Of a stretch of 64,000 nt of DNA, positions 54,544 through 62,577 are shown one piece after another. Positions within the stretch are counted from its first letter, which is position 1; every line of letters begins with the position of its first letter. The stretch lies in assembly GCF_006351965.1 (NCBI RefSeq), contig NZ_CP040932.1, forward strand, positions 2,480,001 to 2,544,000, given 5' to 3'. The notes under the pieces are model-generated. The model was not told the origin of the DNA and did no database searches. It saw only the letters and a list, made by a program, of their open reading frames with translations. The stretch comes from Oceanicola sp. D3. GTDB taxonomy: Bacteria > Pseudomonadota > Alphaproteobacteria > Rhodobacterales > Rhodobacteraceae. A program made the translations under genes and the position numbers.

Positions 54544-55424
54544 TGGTGCGCGTAGGTTTCATCGGCCTCGGTAACATGGGCGCCCCGATGGCAAGCAACA
54601 TCGCCGCGAAGGGCTTTGAGCTCACCGTCTACGACACCGACACCGCCCGCACCGAGGCACTGGCCACCAAGATCGGCGCCAAGGCCGCCGCAAACCCGAA
54701 GGAGCTTGGCGAGGCCAGCGATGTGATCGTCTCGATGCTGCCGACTGGCGCTATCGTGCGTTCCGCTGTGCTGGAAGGCGGACTTGCCGAAGGCCTCTCC
54801 GAAGGCGCGGTGATTGTCGACATGACAAGCTCCGTCCCCGCCGTGACCTGCGAGCTGGTCGAAGCGCTGAAACCCAAGGGCATCGGCTTTATCGATGCGC
54901 CTGTCTCAGGCGCGGTGCCCCGCGCCACGGATGGCACGCTCTCGATCATGGTAGGCTGCGCCGATCCGGCCCATCTGGAAAAGGCGCGCCCGGTGCTCGA
55001 AGCGATGGGCAACCGCATCTTCGAAACCGGCGGCCCCGGGACCGGCGACGCGATGAAGGCACTCAACAACTACGTGGCCGCGGCGGGCTTTGCTGCCGCC
55101 TCCGAGGCCATCATCCTCGGCAAGAAGTACGGGCTCGACCCGGCCAAGATGGTGGAGATCTTCAACACCTCCACCGGGCGCAACTTCTCGACCGAGATGA
55201 CTATCCCCAACGAGGTGCTGCAGGGGCGCTTTGCCTCGGGCTTCCAGCTCGGGCTTCTGGCCAAGGACGTGCATATCGCCGCGACGCTCTCGACCGAGAG
55301 CGCGGCCAACCTGCCGCTTGTCGCCCAGACCGATGCCTGGTGGGACTCGGCCCTCTCTGCCACCGAAGGCACGCTCGATCACACCACCGCCTACCGCCAC
55401 TGGGAGGAAAAGGCGGGAAGCTGA
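54543..55424 (+). CDS. Beta-hydroxyacid dehydrogenase (3-hydroxyisobutyrate dehydrogenase family)
   Basis: A 293-residue NAD(P)-dependent dehydrogenase. The Rossmann motif is GFIGLGNMGAPMA, the substrate loop DAPVSGAVPRATDGTLSIMV and the catalytic Lys in GDAMKALNNY. Relatives use 3-hydroxyisobutyrate, tartronate semialdehyde or similar acids. In this unit it may reduce or oxidise a ring-cleavage product. A perfect hairpin follows before the TRAP genes. Confidence 0.92.
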   Translation: MVRVGFIGLGNMGAPMASNIAAKGFELTVYDTDTARTEALATKIGAKAAANPKELGEASDVIVSMLPTGAIVRSAVLEGGLAEGLSEGAVIVDMTSSVPAVTCELVEALKPKGIGFIDAPVSGAVPRATDGTLSIMVGCADPAHLEKARPVLEAMGNRIFETGGPGTGDAMKALNNYVAAAGFAAASEAIILGKKYGLDPAKMVEIFNTSTGRNFSTEMTIPNEVLQGRFASGFQLGLLAKDVHIAATLSTESAANLPLVAQTDAWWDSALSATEGTLDHTTAYRHWEEKAGS

Positions 55425-55433
55425 ACGCAAGAA

Positions 55434-55455
55434 CCGCCCGGCTCGCGCCGGGCGG
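55434..55455 (+). promoter_or_regulatory. Intercistronic hairpin before the TRAP genes
   Basis: A perfect 9-bp stem (CCGCCCGGC at 55434-55442 with GCCGGGCGG at 55447-55455) and a 4-base loop. No U-run follows, so read-through with mRNA protection or partial termination is likely. Confidence 0.6.
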
Positions 55456-55482
55456 CATCAAATCCAAGGGAGGAAACCTGCA

Positions 55483-56511
55483 ATGAAACTCATGAAATCG
55501 GGCCTCGCGGCCCTGCTGATCTCCGCCGCCGCCCTGCCGGCCACCGCCGAGACAAACCTGCTCGTCAACAGCTGGCTGCCGCCGACGCACTCGATGAACA
55601 CCGGCATCTTCGAGCCGTGGTTCGCGGCCATCGAAGAAGCCACAGGCGGCGAAGTGAAGGTGCGCTTCACCGATGCGTCGCTGGGCGCCCCGCCGCGCCA
55701 GTTCGACCTCGCCGTCGATGGCATCGTTGATATTTCCTTCGGCGTGACCGGCTACACCCCCGGCCGCTTCGCGCTGCCTGCCGTTTCTGAGCTGCCCCAG
55801 ATGGGCACCAGTGGCGAGGCCCTCAGCGTGGCGCTCTGGCGCACCCATCAGGAACACTTCGCCGAGGCCGGCGAGTTTGACGAGGTGGTGCTGCTCGGCT
55901 TCTTCTGCAACGGCACGGGGCATATCCTCTCGACCGAGGGCAAGGGCGCCGTCACCTCGATGGACGATTACCGCGGCACCAAGTTCCGCGTTGGCGGCGG
56001 CATGGTGCAAGAGATCAACACCACGCTGGGCGGCGTGAACGTGGCCGCCCCCGCAGGCGAGATCTACGAGATCCTCGAGCAGGGCGTGGCCGATGGCGTG
56101 CTTCTGGCGCCCGATGCCTACACCTCCTTCGCCCTGAAGGACGTGATCGCCCATGACACGACCATCCCCGGCGGCTTCTACACCTCGGCCTGGTTCGTCG
56201 TGATGAACCGCGCCAGCTGGGATGGCCTCTCGCCGGAGGTGCAGGAGCAGATCATGTCGGTCTCCGGCGAAGCGCTGGCCCGTATGGCAGGCGCCCAGCA
56301 AGACGCGGGCGATGCCGCCGCCGTCGAGCAGATGAAGGCCGATGGCGTCGAGATCATCGAGGCCGACGAGGCCTTCATGGCCGAGTTCCGCGAGACCACC
56401 GCGCCGCTGCACGAGGCCTGGATCGCCGCCGCTGGCGAGAAGGGCGTGGACGGGCAGGCCGCCCTCGACTTCTTCCGTGCCCAGTCAGCGGAGCTCGAGG
56501 CCGAGGAATGA
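55483..56511 (+). CDS. TRAP transporter substrate-binding protein (DctP family)
   Basis: A 342-residue periplasmic protein with signal peptide MKLMKSGLAALLISAAALPA. The mature protein shows SWLPPTHSMNTGIFEPWFAA and the conserved ligand-arginine region DYRGTKFRVGG. It binds an organic acid for sodium-driven uptake. Context suggests an aromatic or carboxylated substrate of the neighbouring enzymes. A GGGAGG site precedes the ATG. Confidence 0.93.
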   Translation: MKLMKSGLAALLISAAALPATAETNLLVNSWLPPTHSMNTGIFEPWFAAIEEATGGEVKVRFTDASLGAPPRQFDLAVDGIVDISFGVTGYTPGRFALPAVSELPQMGTSGEALSVALWRTHQEHFAEAGEFDEVVLLGFFCNGTGHILSTEGKGAVTSMDDYRGTKFRVGGGMVQEINTTLGGVNVAAPAGEIYEILEQGVADGVLLAPDAYTSFALKDVIAHDTTIPGGFYTSAWFVVMNRASWDGLSPEVQEQIMSVSGEALARMAGAQQDAGDAAAVEQMKADGVEIIEADEAFMAEFRETTAPLHEAWIAAAGEKGVDGQAALDFFRAQSAELEAEE

Positions 56512-57041
56512 GCCACGAGGATGAAAACACGCCGGCCCCGGAGCCCCTTCCGGGGCCGGCACACTGGCTCGACGTCGTAGCCGTGGCGGGTGCCGGGCTG
56601 GTGCTCTTCGCGATGATGTCGATGACCTTTCTCGACGTGCTCGGCCGCTACCTCTTTAACGCGCCGCTGGGCTTTGCCTTCGAGATGACAGAAGTGGGCA
56701 TGGCCGTGCTGGTCTTCGCCGCGCTGCCTTCCGTCACCCTACGCGGCGCACATGTGACCGTTGGGCTCTTCGAGTCGCTTTTCAAAGGGCGTCTGCGGCT
56801 GATCCGTGACCTCGCGTGGCACCTCGTCATCGCCGCCTGCTTCGCCGGGGCGGCATGGAAGCTCTCCACCCTCGCCGCGCGTTTTTTGCGCTACGGCGAC
56901 CGCACCTCGGTGCTGCACGTTCCAGTCGGCTGGATTGCATGGTTCGGGGTGATCTGCCTCGCACTGGCTGCCCTTGCCGCTCTCTTCCTCGCCGCCCTGC
57001 GCCTGCGCCGCGCCCATCACGCTGACAAGTCACCCAAATGA
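56508..57041 (+). CDS. TRAP transporter small membrane subunit (DctQ family)
   Basis: A 177-residue protein with four hydrophobic segments and the family stretch MTFLDVLGRYLFNAPLGFAF. Its ATG overlaps the binding-protein stop and its stop overlaps the large-subunit start, so the three subunits are coupled. Confidence 0.93.
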   Translation: MSHEDENTPAPEPLPGPAHWLDVVAVAGAGLVLFAMMSMTFLDVLGRYLFNAPLGFAFEMTEVGMAVLVFAALPSVTLRGAHVTVGLFESLFKGRLRLIRDLAWHLVIAACFAGAAWKLSTLAARFLRYGDRTSVLHVPVGWIAWFGVICLALAALAALFLAALRLRRAHHADKSPK

Positions 57042-58330
57042 TCGCAATCTACGGCTTCTTCGCCCTCTTCGTCCTGCTGTTCTTCGGCCTGCCGCTGGCC
57101 TTTTCGCTCAGCGTGGTCGGCTTCGTCGGCTTCGCCATGCTCACCTCGATCCAGCCGGCGGGGGCGGTCTCGGCCCAGATCCTTTGGGATACGCTCAGTT
57201 CCTACTCGCTCTCGGTGCTGCCGCTCTTCGTGCTGATGGGCAACCTGGTCAATCATGCCGGGCTGTCGCGCGACCTCTACCGCGCCTCCAACGCCGTGGT
57301 CGGGCGGTTCAAGGGCGGGCTGGCAATGGCCACCGTCTTCGCCTGCGGCGGGTTTGCCGCCGTATCGGGCTCCAGCCTTGCGACAGCGGCCACCATGTCC
57401 TCCATCGCGCTCCCCTCGATGAAGAAATACGGCTACTCCCCTGCCCTCTCCACCGGCTCCGTGGCAGCGGGCGGCACCCTTGGCATTCTCATTCCGCCCT
57501 CTGTGATCATGGTGATCTACGGCACGATGACACAAACGGGCGTGGGCCAGCTCTTCATCGCAGGCGTGCTGCCCGGCCTCCTCGGCATCCTGCTCTACGC
57601 ACTGGCGGTGCGCGCGGTGGTCTGGCGCAAGCCCGCCGCCGGCCCCGCGGGCGAGGCGCTGCCCTTCGGCCAGACCCTGCGTGAAATCGGGCGTGTCTGG
57701 CAGGTGCTGCTTCTGTTCGCGCTCGTGATCGGCGGCATCTACCTCGGCGTCTTCACCGCCACTGAGGCCGCCGGTGTCGGTGCGGCGGGCGCCTTCGTGA
57801 TCGCGCTGGCCAAACGCACTTTGGATGCTGCCGCGCTGTTCCGCATCTTCGCCGAAACCGTTCGCACCTCCGCCATGCTGATGGCGGTTCTGGTGGGGGC
57901 GTTGATCTTCTCCGGCTTCATCAACATGGCAGGCGCCCCGCGCATGATCACGGAGGCGATCCGCGCCACCGGCCTCGGCCCGACCGGCGTGCTGATGCTG
58001 CTGATCCTCTTCTACCTTATCCTTGGCTGTGTGTTCGACAGCCTTGCGATGATCCTGCTGACCGTGCCAGTGGTGTTTCCGCTGGTGCAGGAAATGGGCT
58101 ACGATCCGATCTGGTTCGGCATCCTGTTGGTGGTCGTGGTCGAAATCAGCCTGATCACCCCGCCGATCGGTATGAACATCTTCATCATCCGCTCGGTAAA
58201 CCCGGAGATCCCCACCACGACCATCTTCAAGGGCGTCCTGCCCTTCGTCGCCGCCGATGTCGTCCGACTCGCGCTCATTCTGCTGTTTCCGGCTATTGTC
58301 CTTTTCCTGCCCGAGCAAATGGCTAATTAG
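57038..58330 (+). CDS. TRAP transporter large permease (DctM family)
   Basis: A 430-residue protein with about 12 hydrophobic segments. Family motifs are FACGGFAAVSGSSLATAATM, SVAAGGTLGILIPPSVIMVI and VVVEISLITPPIGMNIFI. It is the channel subunit of the TRAP system and the last gene of the catabolic region; no clear terminator follows. Confidence 0.95.
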   Translation: MIAIYGFFALFVLLFFGLPLAFSLSVVGFVGFAMLTSIQPAGAVSAQILWDTLSSYSLSVLPLFVLMGNLVNHAGLSRDLYRASNAVVGRFKGGLAMATVFACGGFAAVSGSSLATAATMSSIALPSMKKYGYSPALSTGSVAAGGTLGILIPPSVIMVIYGTMTQTGVGQLFIAGVLPGLLGILLYALAVRAVVWRKPAAGPAGEALPFGQTLREIGRVWQVLLLFALVIGGIYLGVFTATEAAGVGAAGAFVIALAKRTLDAAALFRIFAETVRTSAMLMAVLVGALIFSGFINMAGAPRMITEAIRATGLGPTGVLMLLILFYLILGCVFDSLAMILLTVPVVFPLVQEMGYDPIWFGILLVVVVEISLITPPIGMNIFIIRSVNPEIPTTTIFKGVLPFVAADVVRLALILLFPAIVLFLPEQMAN

Positions 58331-58450
58331 ATTGGCTGCCAAACCCCCTCTACTGAGAAGACGCTATACAAAACCTCAAATTTACTTGGCGGTAATACGG
58401 CTGCGTGCCCTAAAGGAGAGATAATCTACAGCATCAGTCACTGGCGAGTT

Positions 58451-59155
58451 CTATGTGTCAGCGTCCAACCTGCCGACAAGTGCCCGTACATTCGACACCT
58501 GCCACCGCCCACCCCGCCGGGTGAGGATCCCGCGTGCGTTGAGCTCGCGCGCGATCGCCCTAAGCGACACATGCCCTTCCGCCCGGATAGCCTCGACCAC
58601 TTCCGCTAGCCCTGCGGCAAACTGATCCGCATTCCGGCTCACCGTCGCCCTGAGCGCCGCACCGCCCTCCCCTGCCCGCCTGAGCGCCGCTGCCCCATTC
58701 GGGTTGCCCAGCTTCGCCCCACGCGCCTTCGCGGCGGCTAGCGCCTCTTTCGTGCGTCTGGATATGGCCTCGCGCTCCTGCTGGGCGACGAGCGCCATGA
58801 TGCCGACGGTCAGGTCGTTGGCCTCGGGCATGTCGACCGCGAGGAACCGCACGCCGCTGTCGCGCAAAGTGAGCAGAAAGGCGGCCTTGCGTGAGAGGCA
58901 GTCGAGGTTGGCTATGACCAGGGTGGCACCGGTGAGCCGGGCGAGGTTTAGGGCCTGGTCCAGTTCCGGCCGGTCATTGCGCTTGCCGCTCTCGACCTCG
59001 GTGAAACGGGCGATGACCTGCGCTCCCCTTGATGCTGTGAAGCCGTCGATGGCTTTCCGCTGAGCTTCGAGCCCGAGGCCGGACCTCCCCTGCCGGGCGG
59101 TGGAGACCCGTTGGTAGGCGACGAACTTCGGTTTTGTGGCAGTTTCCCTGACCAT
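58451..59155 (-). CDS. Serine recombinase (resolvase family), altered active-site motif
   Basis: A 234-residue recombinase. The catalytic Ser is S18 in YQRVSTARQGRSGLG. The conserved LDRLSR motif reads LDCLSR: the first Arg is C86 (TGC codon) and R89 is kept. In gamma-delta resolvase the equivalent Arg68 is catalytic, so activity is doubtful. The long helix REAISRRTKEALAAAKARG and a C-terminal DNA-binding domain (ELNARGILTRRGGRWQVSNV) are intact. A fragment of a close relative lies at 43685. It borders the phage-like remnant, so it probably marks an element end. Confidence 0.9.
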   Translation of the reverse strand: MVRETATKPKFVAYQRVSTARQGRSGLGLEAQRKAIDGFTASRGAQVIARFTEVESGKRNDRPELDQALNLARLTGATLVIANLDCLSRKAAFLLTLRDSGVRFLAVDMPEANDLTVGIMALVAQQEREAISRRTKEALAAAKARGAKLGNPNGAAALRRAGEGGAALRATVSRNADQFAAGLAEVVEAIRAEGHVSLRAIARELNARGILTRRGGRWQVSNVRALVGRLDADT

Positions 59156-59228
59156 GTACAAACCTGCGCAACGTTGGTTAGGCAGGTGTGTACGGTGAGT
59201 TGGGGGCCCCAGTGTAGTCGGTTCAGGA

Positions 59229-59762
59229 CTAATCCTGCCACTTCACGCCGATGCGCTTGCTGTTCGAAGCGTTGTTGTTCGCGTCCGGATCCCACGTGCC
59301 GGCCGACCGCTCGACCCTCTTGCCGTTCTCATCGGTGTAGACGGTCACGAACTCGATCTTGGTGATCGGCTCCGGGCCAGTCGCGGTCTCGATCTCCACC
59401 CGCCGCCGCGCGACCGGGGTCAGCCCGAGCTCGCCCATGAACCGCGCCATCAGCTCCAGCTGTTTGTTCGCGATCGAGAGCCAGGGGGACTGCTGGGCAT
59501 AACCGCTCGGGGTCTTCAGCAGCATCGGTGTCTTCGACAGGTTCTGCTCTGCTTCGACCCAGCGGCTGTAAGCCTGGCAGTAAGCCGCGAGGACCGCCCG
59601 GTCTGCCAGCGTCAGCACACCGATCTCGTGCAACGGGGCCGCGAGCCGTCGCCACTCCCTTCGTGCCGTGTCCGACAGGTGCGGGGGGCAGCGGGGCAGC
59701 GCTGCGACCGCCATTGAGGCCGGAACTGCCTTGGGCAGGGGTTTGCGACCGCGCCGGGCCAT
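59229..59762 (-). CDS. Phage terminase small subunit, P27 type (copy 1)
   Basis: A 177-residue protein with a basic start ARRGRKPLPK and the P27-like segments LPRCPPHLSDTARREWRRLA and GVLTLADRAVLAAYCQAYSR. Its C-terminal part differs from the second copy. It starts inside the stop of copy 2 (ATGA). In intact prophages the terminase large subunit would follow; here a recombinase gene comes next, so packaging genes are missing. Confidence 0.85.
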   Translation of the reverse strand: MARRGRKPLPKAVPASMAVAALPRCPPHLSDTARREWRRLAAPLHEIGVLTLADRAVLAAYCQAYSRWVEAEQNLSKTPMLLKTPSGYAQQSPWLSIANKQLELMARFMGELGLTPVARRRVEIETATGPEPITKIEFVTVYTDENGKRVERSAGTWDPDANNNASNSKRIGVKWQD

Positions 59763-60247
59763 CACGCGAGGAACTCGTCGGCCGGGGACCAGCCCGCATC
59801 TGGTGAGAGCCCCTCCACGCGGGATCGCGCCGAAGGTGTCAGACCGAACTCCGCTGCGTAGCGCATCATGTCCGCCATGGCCTTATTGGCGGATCCCACC
59901 AGGGGGTTCTGGATCAGGTTGCCGCTCTTGGTCCGGATCATGAGGCCGTCCGTCGTCGCGTCGCGTTCCGCCATCCGCGCCAGTGCCTGTTCCGCCTGCC
60001 GCCACCTTCCGTAAGCCTGGCAATAGGCCGCGAGCGACCCGCGATCGAGGCGCGTCAAAATGCCGAGGGCGGAGAGCTCGTCGGCAATCCGCGCCCACTC
60101 GGCGCGTGCGTCCTCGTTGAGGTGGTCGGGTGGCTCCGGCACCTCCGGCATGGGCATGGGCTCCTGCGGATTGAGCCGGTGCGCCCGGGCTGTCCCAGTC
60201 ACCAGCTTGACCTGTGTTGGTATTGGCTTCGGGCCACGCGGGGCCAT
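59762..60247 (-). CDS. Phage terminase small subunit, P27 type (copy 2)
   Basis: A 161-residue paralogue of the next gene: basic MAPRGPKPIPTQVKLVTG, then PDHLNEDARAEWARIADELS and GILTRLDRGSLAAYCQAYGR. The P27 family binds DNA to start packaging. The ATG at 60247 has AGGAGA seven bases before it, better placed than for the ATG at 60253. Two small subunits in tandem are unusual. Confidence 0.85.
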   Translation of the reverse strand: MAPRGPKPIPTQVKLVTGTARAHRLNPQEPMPMPEVPEPPDHLNEDARAEWARIADELSALGILTRLDRGSLAAYCQAYGRWRQAEQALARMAERDATTDGLMIRTKSGNLIQNPLVGSANKAMADMMRYAAEFGLTPSARSRVEGLSPDAGWSPADEFLA

Positions 60248-60366
60248 TGGCATTCTCCTGTTCTACATCCGCCCCCCGGTCGCAATCATGGCCGTGCGCG
60301 CGCAAAGCCCCCCACGTCGGTCCGGGCCTCCCCAGCACCAGAGATTGACCCTCCCCCCCCCGGGGG

Positions 60367-60807
60367 TCAGGCGCCAGGCTCCTCTGCGGTGACGGGCTCT
60401 GGGAGCCGGTTCACGAGCCTAGGGCGAAAGCCATCCAGTTTGACCAGCGTCTCATCAAGGCGTCCCCATAGCTCATCGTCGCTCAGGGCTTCCAAGGGGC
60501 GCTCCTCCACGGAATGACGGAGCTCGGCCGTCTCGCGCCAGCCGGCCTGGGTTTTGAGATAGAAGATCGACGAGGTGGTGTCGCCGGACCTCGCCTTCTG
60601 CAGCAGCCCATTGGCAACATGGGCAATCGCCTTGGCCTTGCCCCTTTTATACCGTGCACCAACCTCTGCGTCCCGCTCGCAAATGGCGCGAAAGGTGTTG
60701 CGACAGATCCCGAAGTAGTCGGCGATCTGGTCCTGGTTCAGCAGGGCGGCGAGGGTCTCGACCTCCAGCGTCTGCGCCTCGCTGAGTGTGATCGGAGGGC
60801 GTCCCAT
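60367..60807 (-). CDS. Phage-type protein with helix-turn-helix-like N-terminus
   Basis: A 146-residue protein. Residues ~1-60 look like a helix-turn-helix (LLNQDQIADYFGICRNTFRA); the middle KGKAKAIAHVAN-like region and TTSSIFYLKTQAGWRETAEL recur in phage packaging-module proteins. It may be a DNA-recognition or terminase-associated protein. Exact function unknown. Its ATG overlaps the stop of the small membrane protein gene. Confidence 0.7.
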   Translation of the reverse strand: MGRPPITLSEAQTLEVETLAALLNQDQIADYFGICRNTFRAICERDAEVGARYKRGKAKAIAHVANGLLQKARSGDTTSSIFYLKTQAGWRETAELRHSVEERPLEALSDDELWGRLDETLVKLDGFRPRLVNRLPEPVTAEEPGA

Positions 60808-61016
60808 CAGCCAAACCTCACGAACAGGCGTCGTGGAGCATAACCCCGCAGGAAGGAGACCGAGGTGAAGGCGAGGCTGGCCCAGAGATGCTGCGCCGGG
60901 GTCACCTGGAGGCCAATTGCGGGGAAGACGGCCAGTTGCGTGGCCAGGGCAAGCATCCAGTCCACGACCACGTTGGCCGCCGCTTCCAAGGCCGAGAGGG
61001 ACCGGGACTGGCTCAT
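60807..61016 (-). CDS. Small phage membrane protein (DUF7220-like)
   Basis: A 69-residue protein with two hydrophobic segments (ANVVVDWMLALATQLAVFPA and LWASLAFTSVSFLRGYA). Small proteins of this form lie between methyltransferase and packaging genes in alphaproteobacterial prophages. Its start overlaps the methyltransferase stop (ATGA). Function unknown; the family name is from recall. Confidence 0.7.
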   Translation of the reverse strand: MSQSRSLSALEAAANVVVDWMLALATQLAVFPAIGLQVTPAQHLWASLAFTSVSFLRGYAPRRLFVRFG

Positions 61017-62272
61017 GCCGCCTCACTCTCGCGGCGCTCGGCCGCGATCTCGTCGAAGCTGCGACCGTCCCCGTCGAGGATAGCCTCCTGCCCCGTGAAC
61101 GCCTGCCAGCGCTGAACGGCCACGTCGACGTAACCGGGGTCCAGCTCCACCGCGTAGCAATGCCGCCCGGTGCTCTCCGCGGCGATTACCGTCGTTCCCG
61201 ATCCAGAAAAGGGTTCGTAGATGGCCTGTCCGGGGCTGGAGTTGTTCAGCATGGGGCGGCGCATGCACTCCACTGGCTTCTGCGTCCCATGCACCGTGGT
61301 CGCATCCTGGTCCTGGCTGGGGATGGACCAGAGGGTCGATTGCGTTCGGTCCCCAGACCAGTGGCCTTTGCCCTTCACGCAATACCACATCGGCTCGTGT
61401 TGCCAGTGGTAGTGTCCCCGGCTCAGCACGTGCCGCTCCTTCGCCCAGATGATCTGGCTGCGGATGTCGAAGCCGCAGGCGGTGAGGCTCTCGGCCACGG
61501 TCATGGCATGCAAGGCCCCGTGCCAGACATAGGCCACCTCGCCCGGAAACAGTGCCCAGGCCTCGCGCCAGTCGGCCCGGTGGTCGTTTAGCACCTTGCC
61601 GGTCCGCTTCGTCTCCGAAGCCCCTGCCCTGTTGCGCCAGTCCGGGTCGTAGTCGACGCCGTAAGGCGGATCGGTGACCATGAGATGGGGGCGCACATCC
61701 CCGAGCAGGCGCTTGACCGTCGCCCCGTCGGTAGCGTCGCCGCAGATCAGTCGGTGGTTCCCGAGCACCCAGAGGTCGCCCGGCCGGGAGGCTGGCACCT
61801 CGGGGACCGGCGGGGTGGCTTCCTCCTTCGGGTCTGCAGCGCCGTGATCAAGCAATGCATCGAGCTCCGCACCGTCGAAGCCGAGCGTGCCGAGATCCAC
61901 CTCCAGGTCAGCGAGCTCCCCCAGTTCCAGCGCCAGCAGGTCACGGTCCCAGCCCGCCTGCTCGGCCAGCCGGTTGTCCGCCAGAATGTAGGCCCGCTTC
62001 TGCGCTTCGGTGAGATGGGCAAGCTCGATCACCGGGACAGTCTGGAGCCCCAGTTTGCGCGCCGCCAAGACCCGGCCGTGCCCCGCGATGATGCCACTCT
62101 CGCCGTCCACCAGCACCGGGTTGTTGAACCCGAACTCCCGGATCGAGCCCGCGATTAGCGCCACCTGCGCCTCCGAATGCGTCCGCGCGTTGTTGGCGTA
62201 GGGGATCAGCGCTTCCACCGCCCGCTGCTCGATCGCCTGTGCCCCAATGGGTGCCGTCCTTGCCTTCGCCAT
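61013..62272 (-). CDS. ParB-like domain fused to N6-adenine/N4-cytosine DNA methyltransferase
   Basis: A 419-residue phage-type protein. Residues ~15-115 are a ParB/Srx-like nuclease domain (GFNNPVLVDGESGIIAGHGR). Residues ~160-405 are a beta-class methyltransferase: VTDPPYGVDYD comes before the SAM motif YEPFSGSGTTVIAAE. It likely methylates phage or host DNA, perhaps as self-protection. No cognate restriction enzyme is next to it. It is the first gene of the leftward phage-like unit; direct repeats lie 70-95 bp upstream. Confidence 0.93.
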   Translation of the reverse strand: MAKARTAPIGAQAIEQRAVEALIPYANNARTHSEAQVALIAGSIREFGFNNPVLVDGESGIIAGHGRVLAARKLGLQTVPVIELAHLTEAQKRAYILADNRLAEQAGWDRDLLALELGELADLEVDLGTLGFDGAELDALLDHGAADPKEEATPPVPEVPASRPGDLWVLGNHRLICGDATDGATVKRLLGDVRPHLMVTDPPYGVDYDPDWRNRAGASETKRTGKVLNDHRADWREAWALFPGEVAYVWHGALHAMTVAESLTACGFDIRSQIIWAKERHVLSRGHYHWQHEPMWYCVKGKGHWSGDRTQSTLWSIPSQDQDATTVHGTQKPVECMRRPMLNNSSPGQAIYEPFSGSGTTVIAAESTGRHCYAVELDPGYVDVAVQRWQAFTGQEAILDGDGRSFDEIAAERRESEAA

Positions 62273-62577
62273 ACCCCCGCCCCCGAATTGATCCGCGACT
62301 GGCTGCTTGCCTCAAGGGGAGTATAGCAAGGTTTCAAACCATTGTAATTATGACAATAATTGACAATGGGCGACAGGAGGCGACGATGATCCGGAAAGCC
62401 ATACGGCGGTTAGCGAATGCGGACGGTGGCCAGGCGTAAGAGTGACGCGCCTTGGCGCCGACAGCGACTGAATGGTCAATGGTCGTGAGAGCCACTTGTG
62501 ACTACTTGAACGTCGGCTGTGCGGGACCTTGCTGCCGTTCGTCCGAATGATCTGAATGGCCGCTTTGATCCAAGGCG
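62273..62577. other. Intergenic, AT-richer, no gene seen
   Basis: About 300 bp between the methyltransferase start and the LysR stop. It holds the promoter of the phage-like unit and the repeats at 62341-62367. No convincing coding frame. Confidence 0.5.
62341..62367. promoter_or_regulatory. Helically phased repeats upstream of the methyltransferase
   Basis: TGACAAT occurs at 62351-62357 and 62361-62367, exactly 10 bp apart, and an inverted ATTGT lies at 62341-62345. The spacing places protein contacts on one face of the helix. It is a candidate operator of the phage-like unit. Confidence 0.45.

Noticed and set aside
61013-62272. Restriction-modification or defence island around the methyltransferase
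   Set aside because: Neighbours are packaging-type phage genes and no nuclease partner is present. An orphan phage methyltransferase explains it better.
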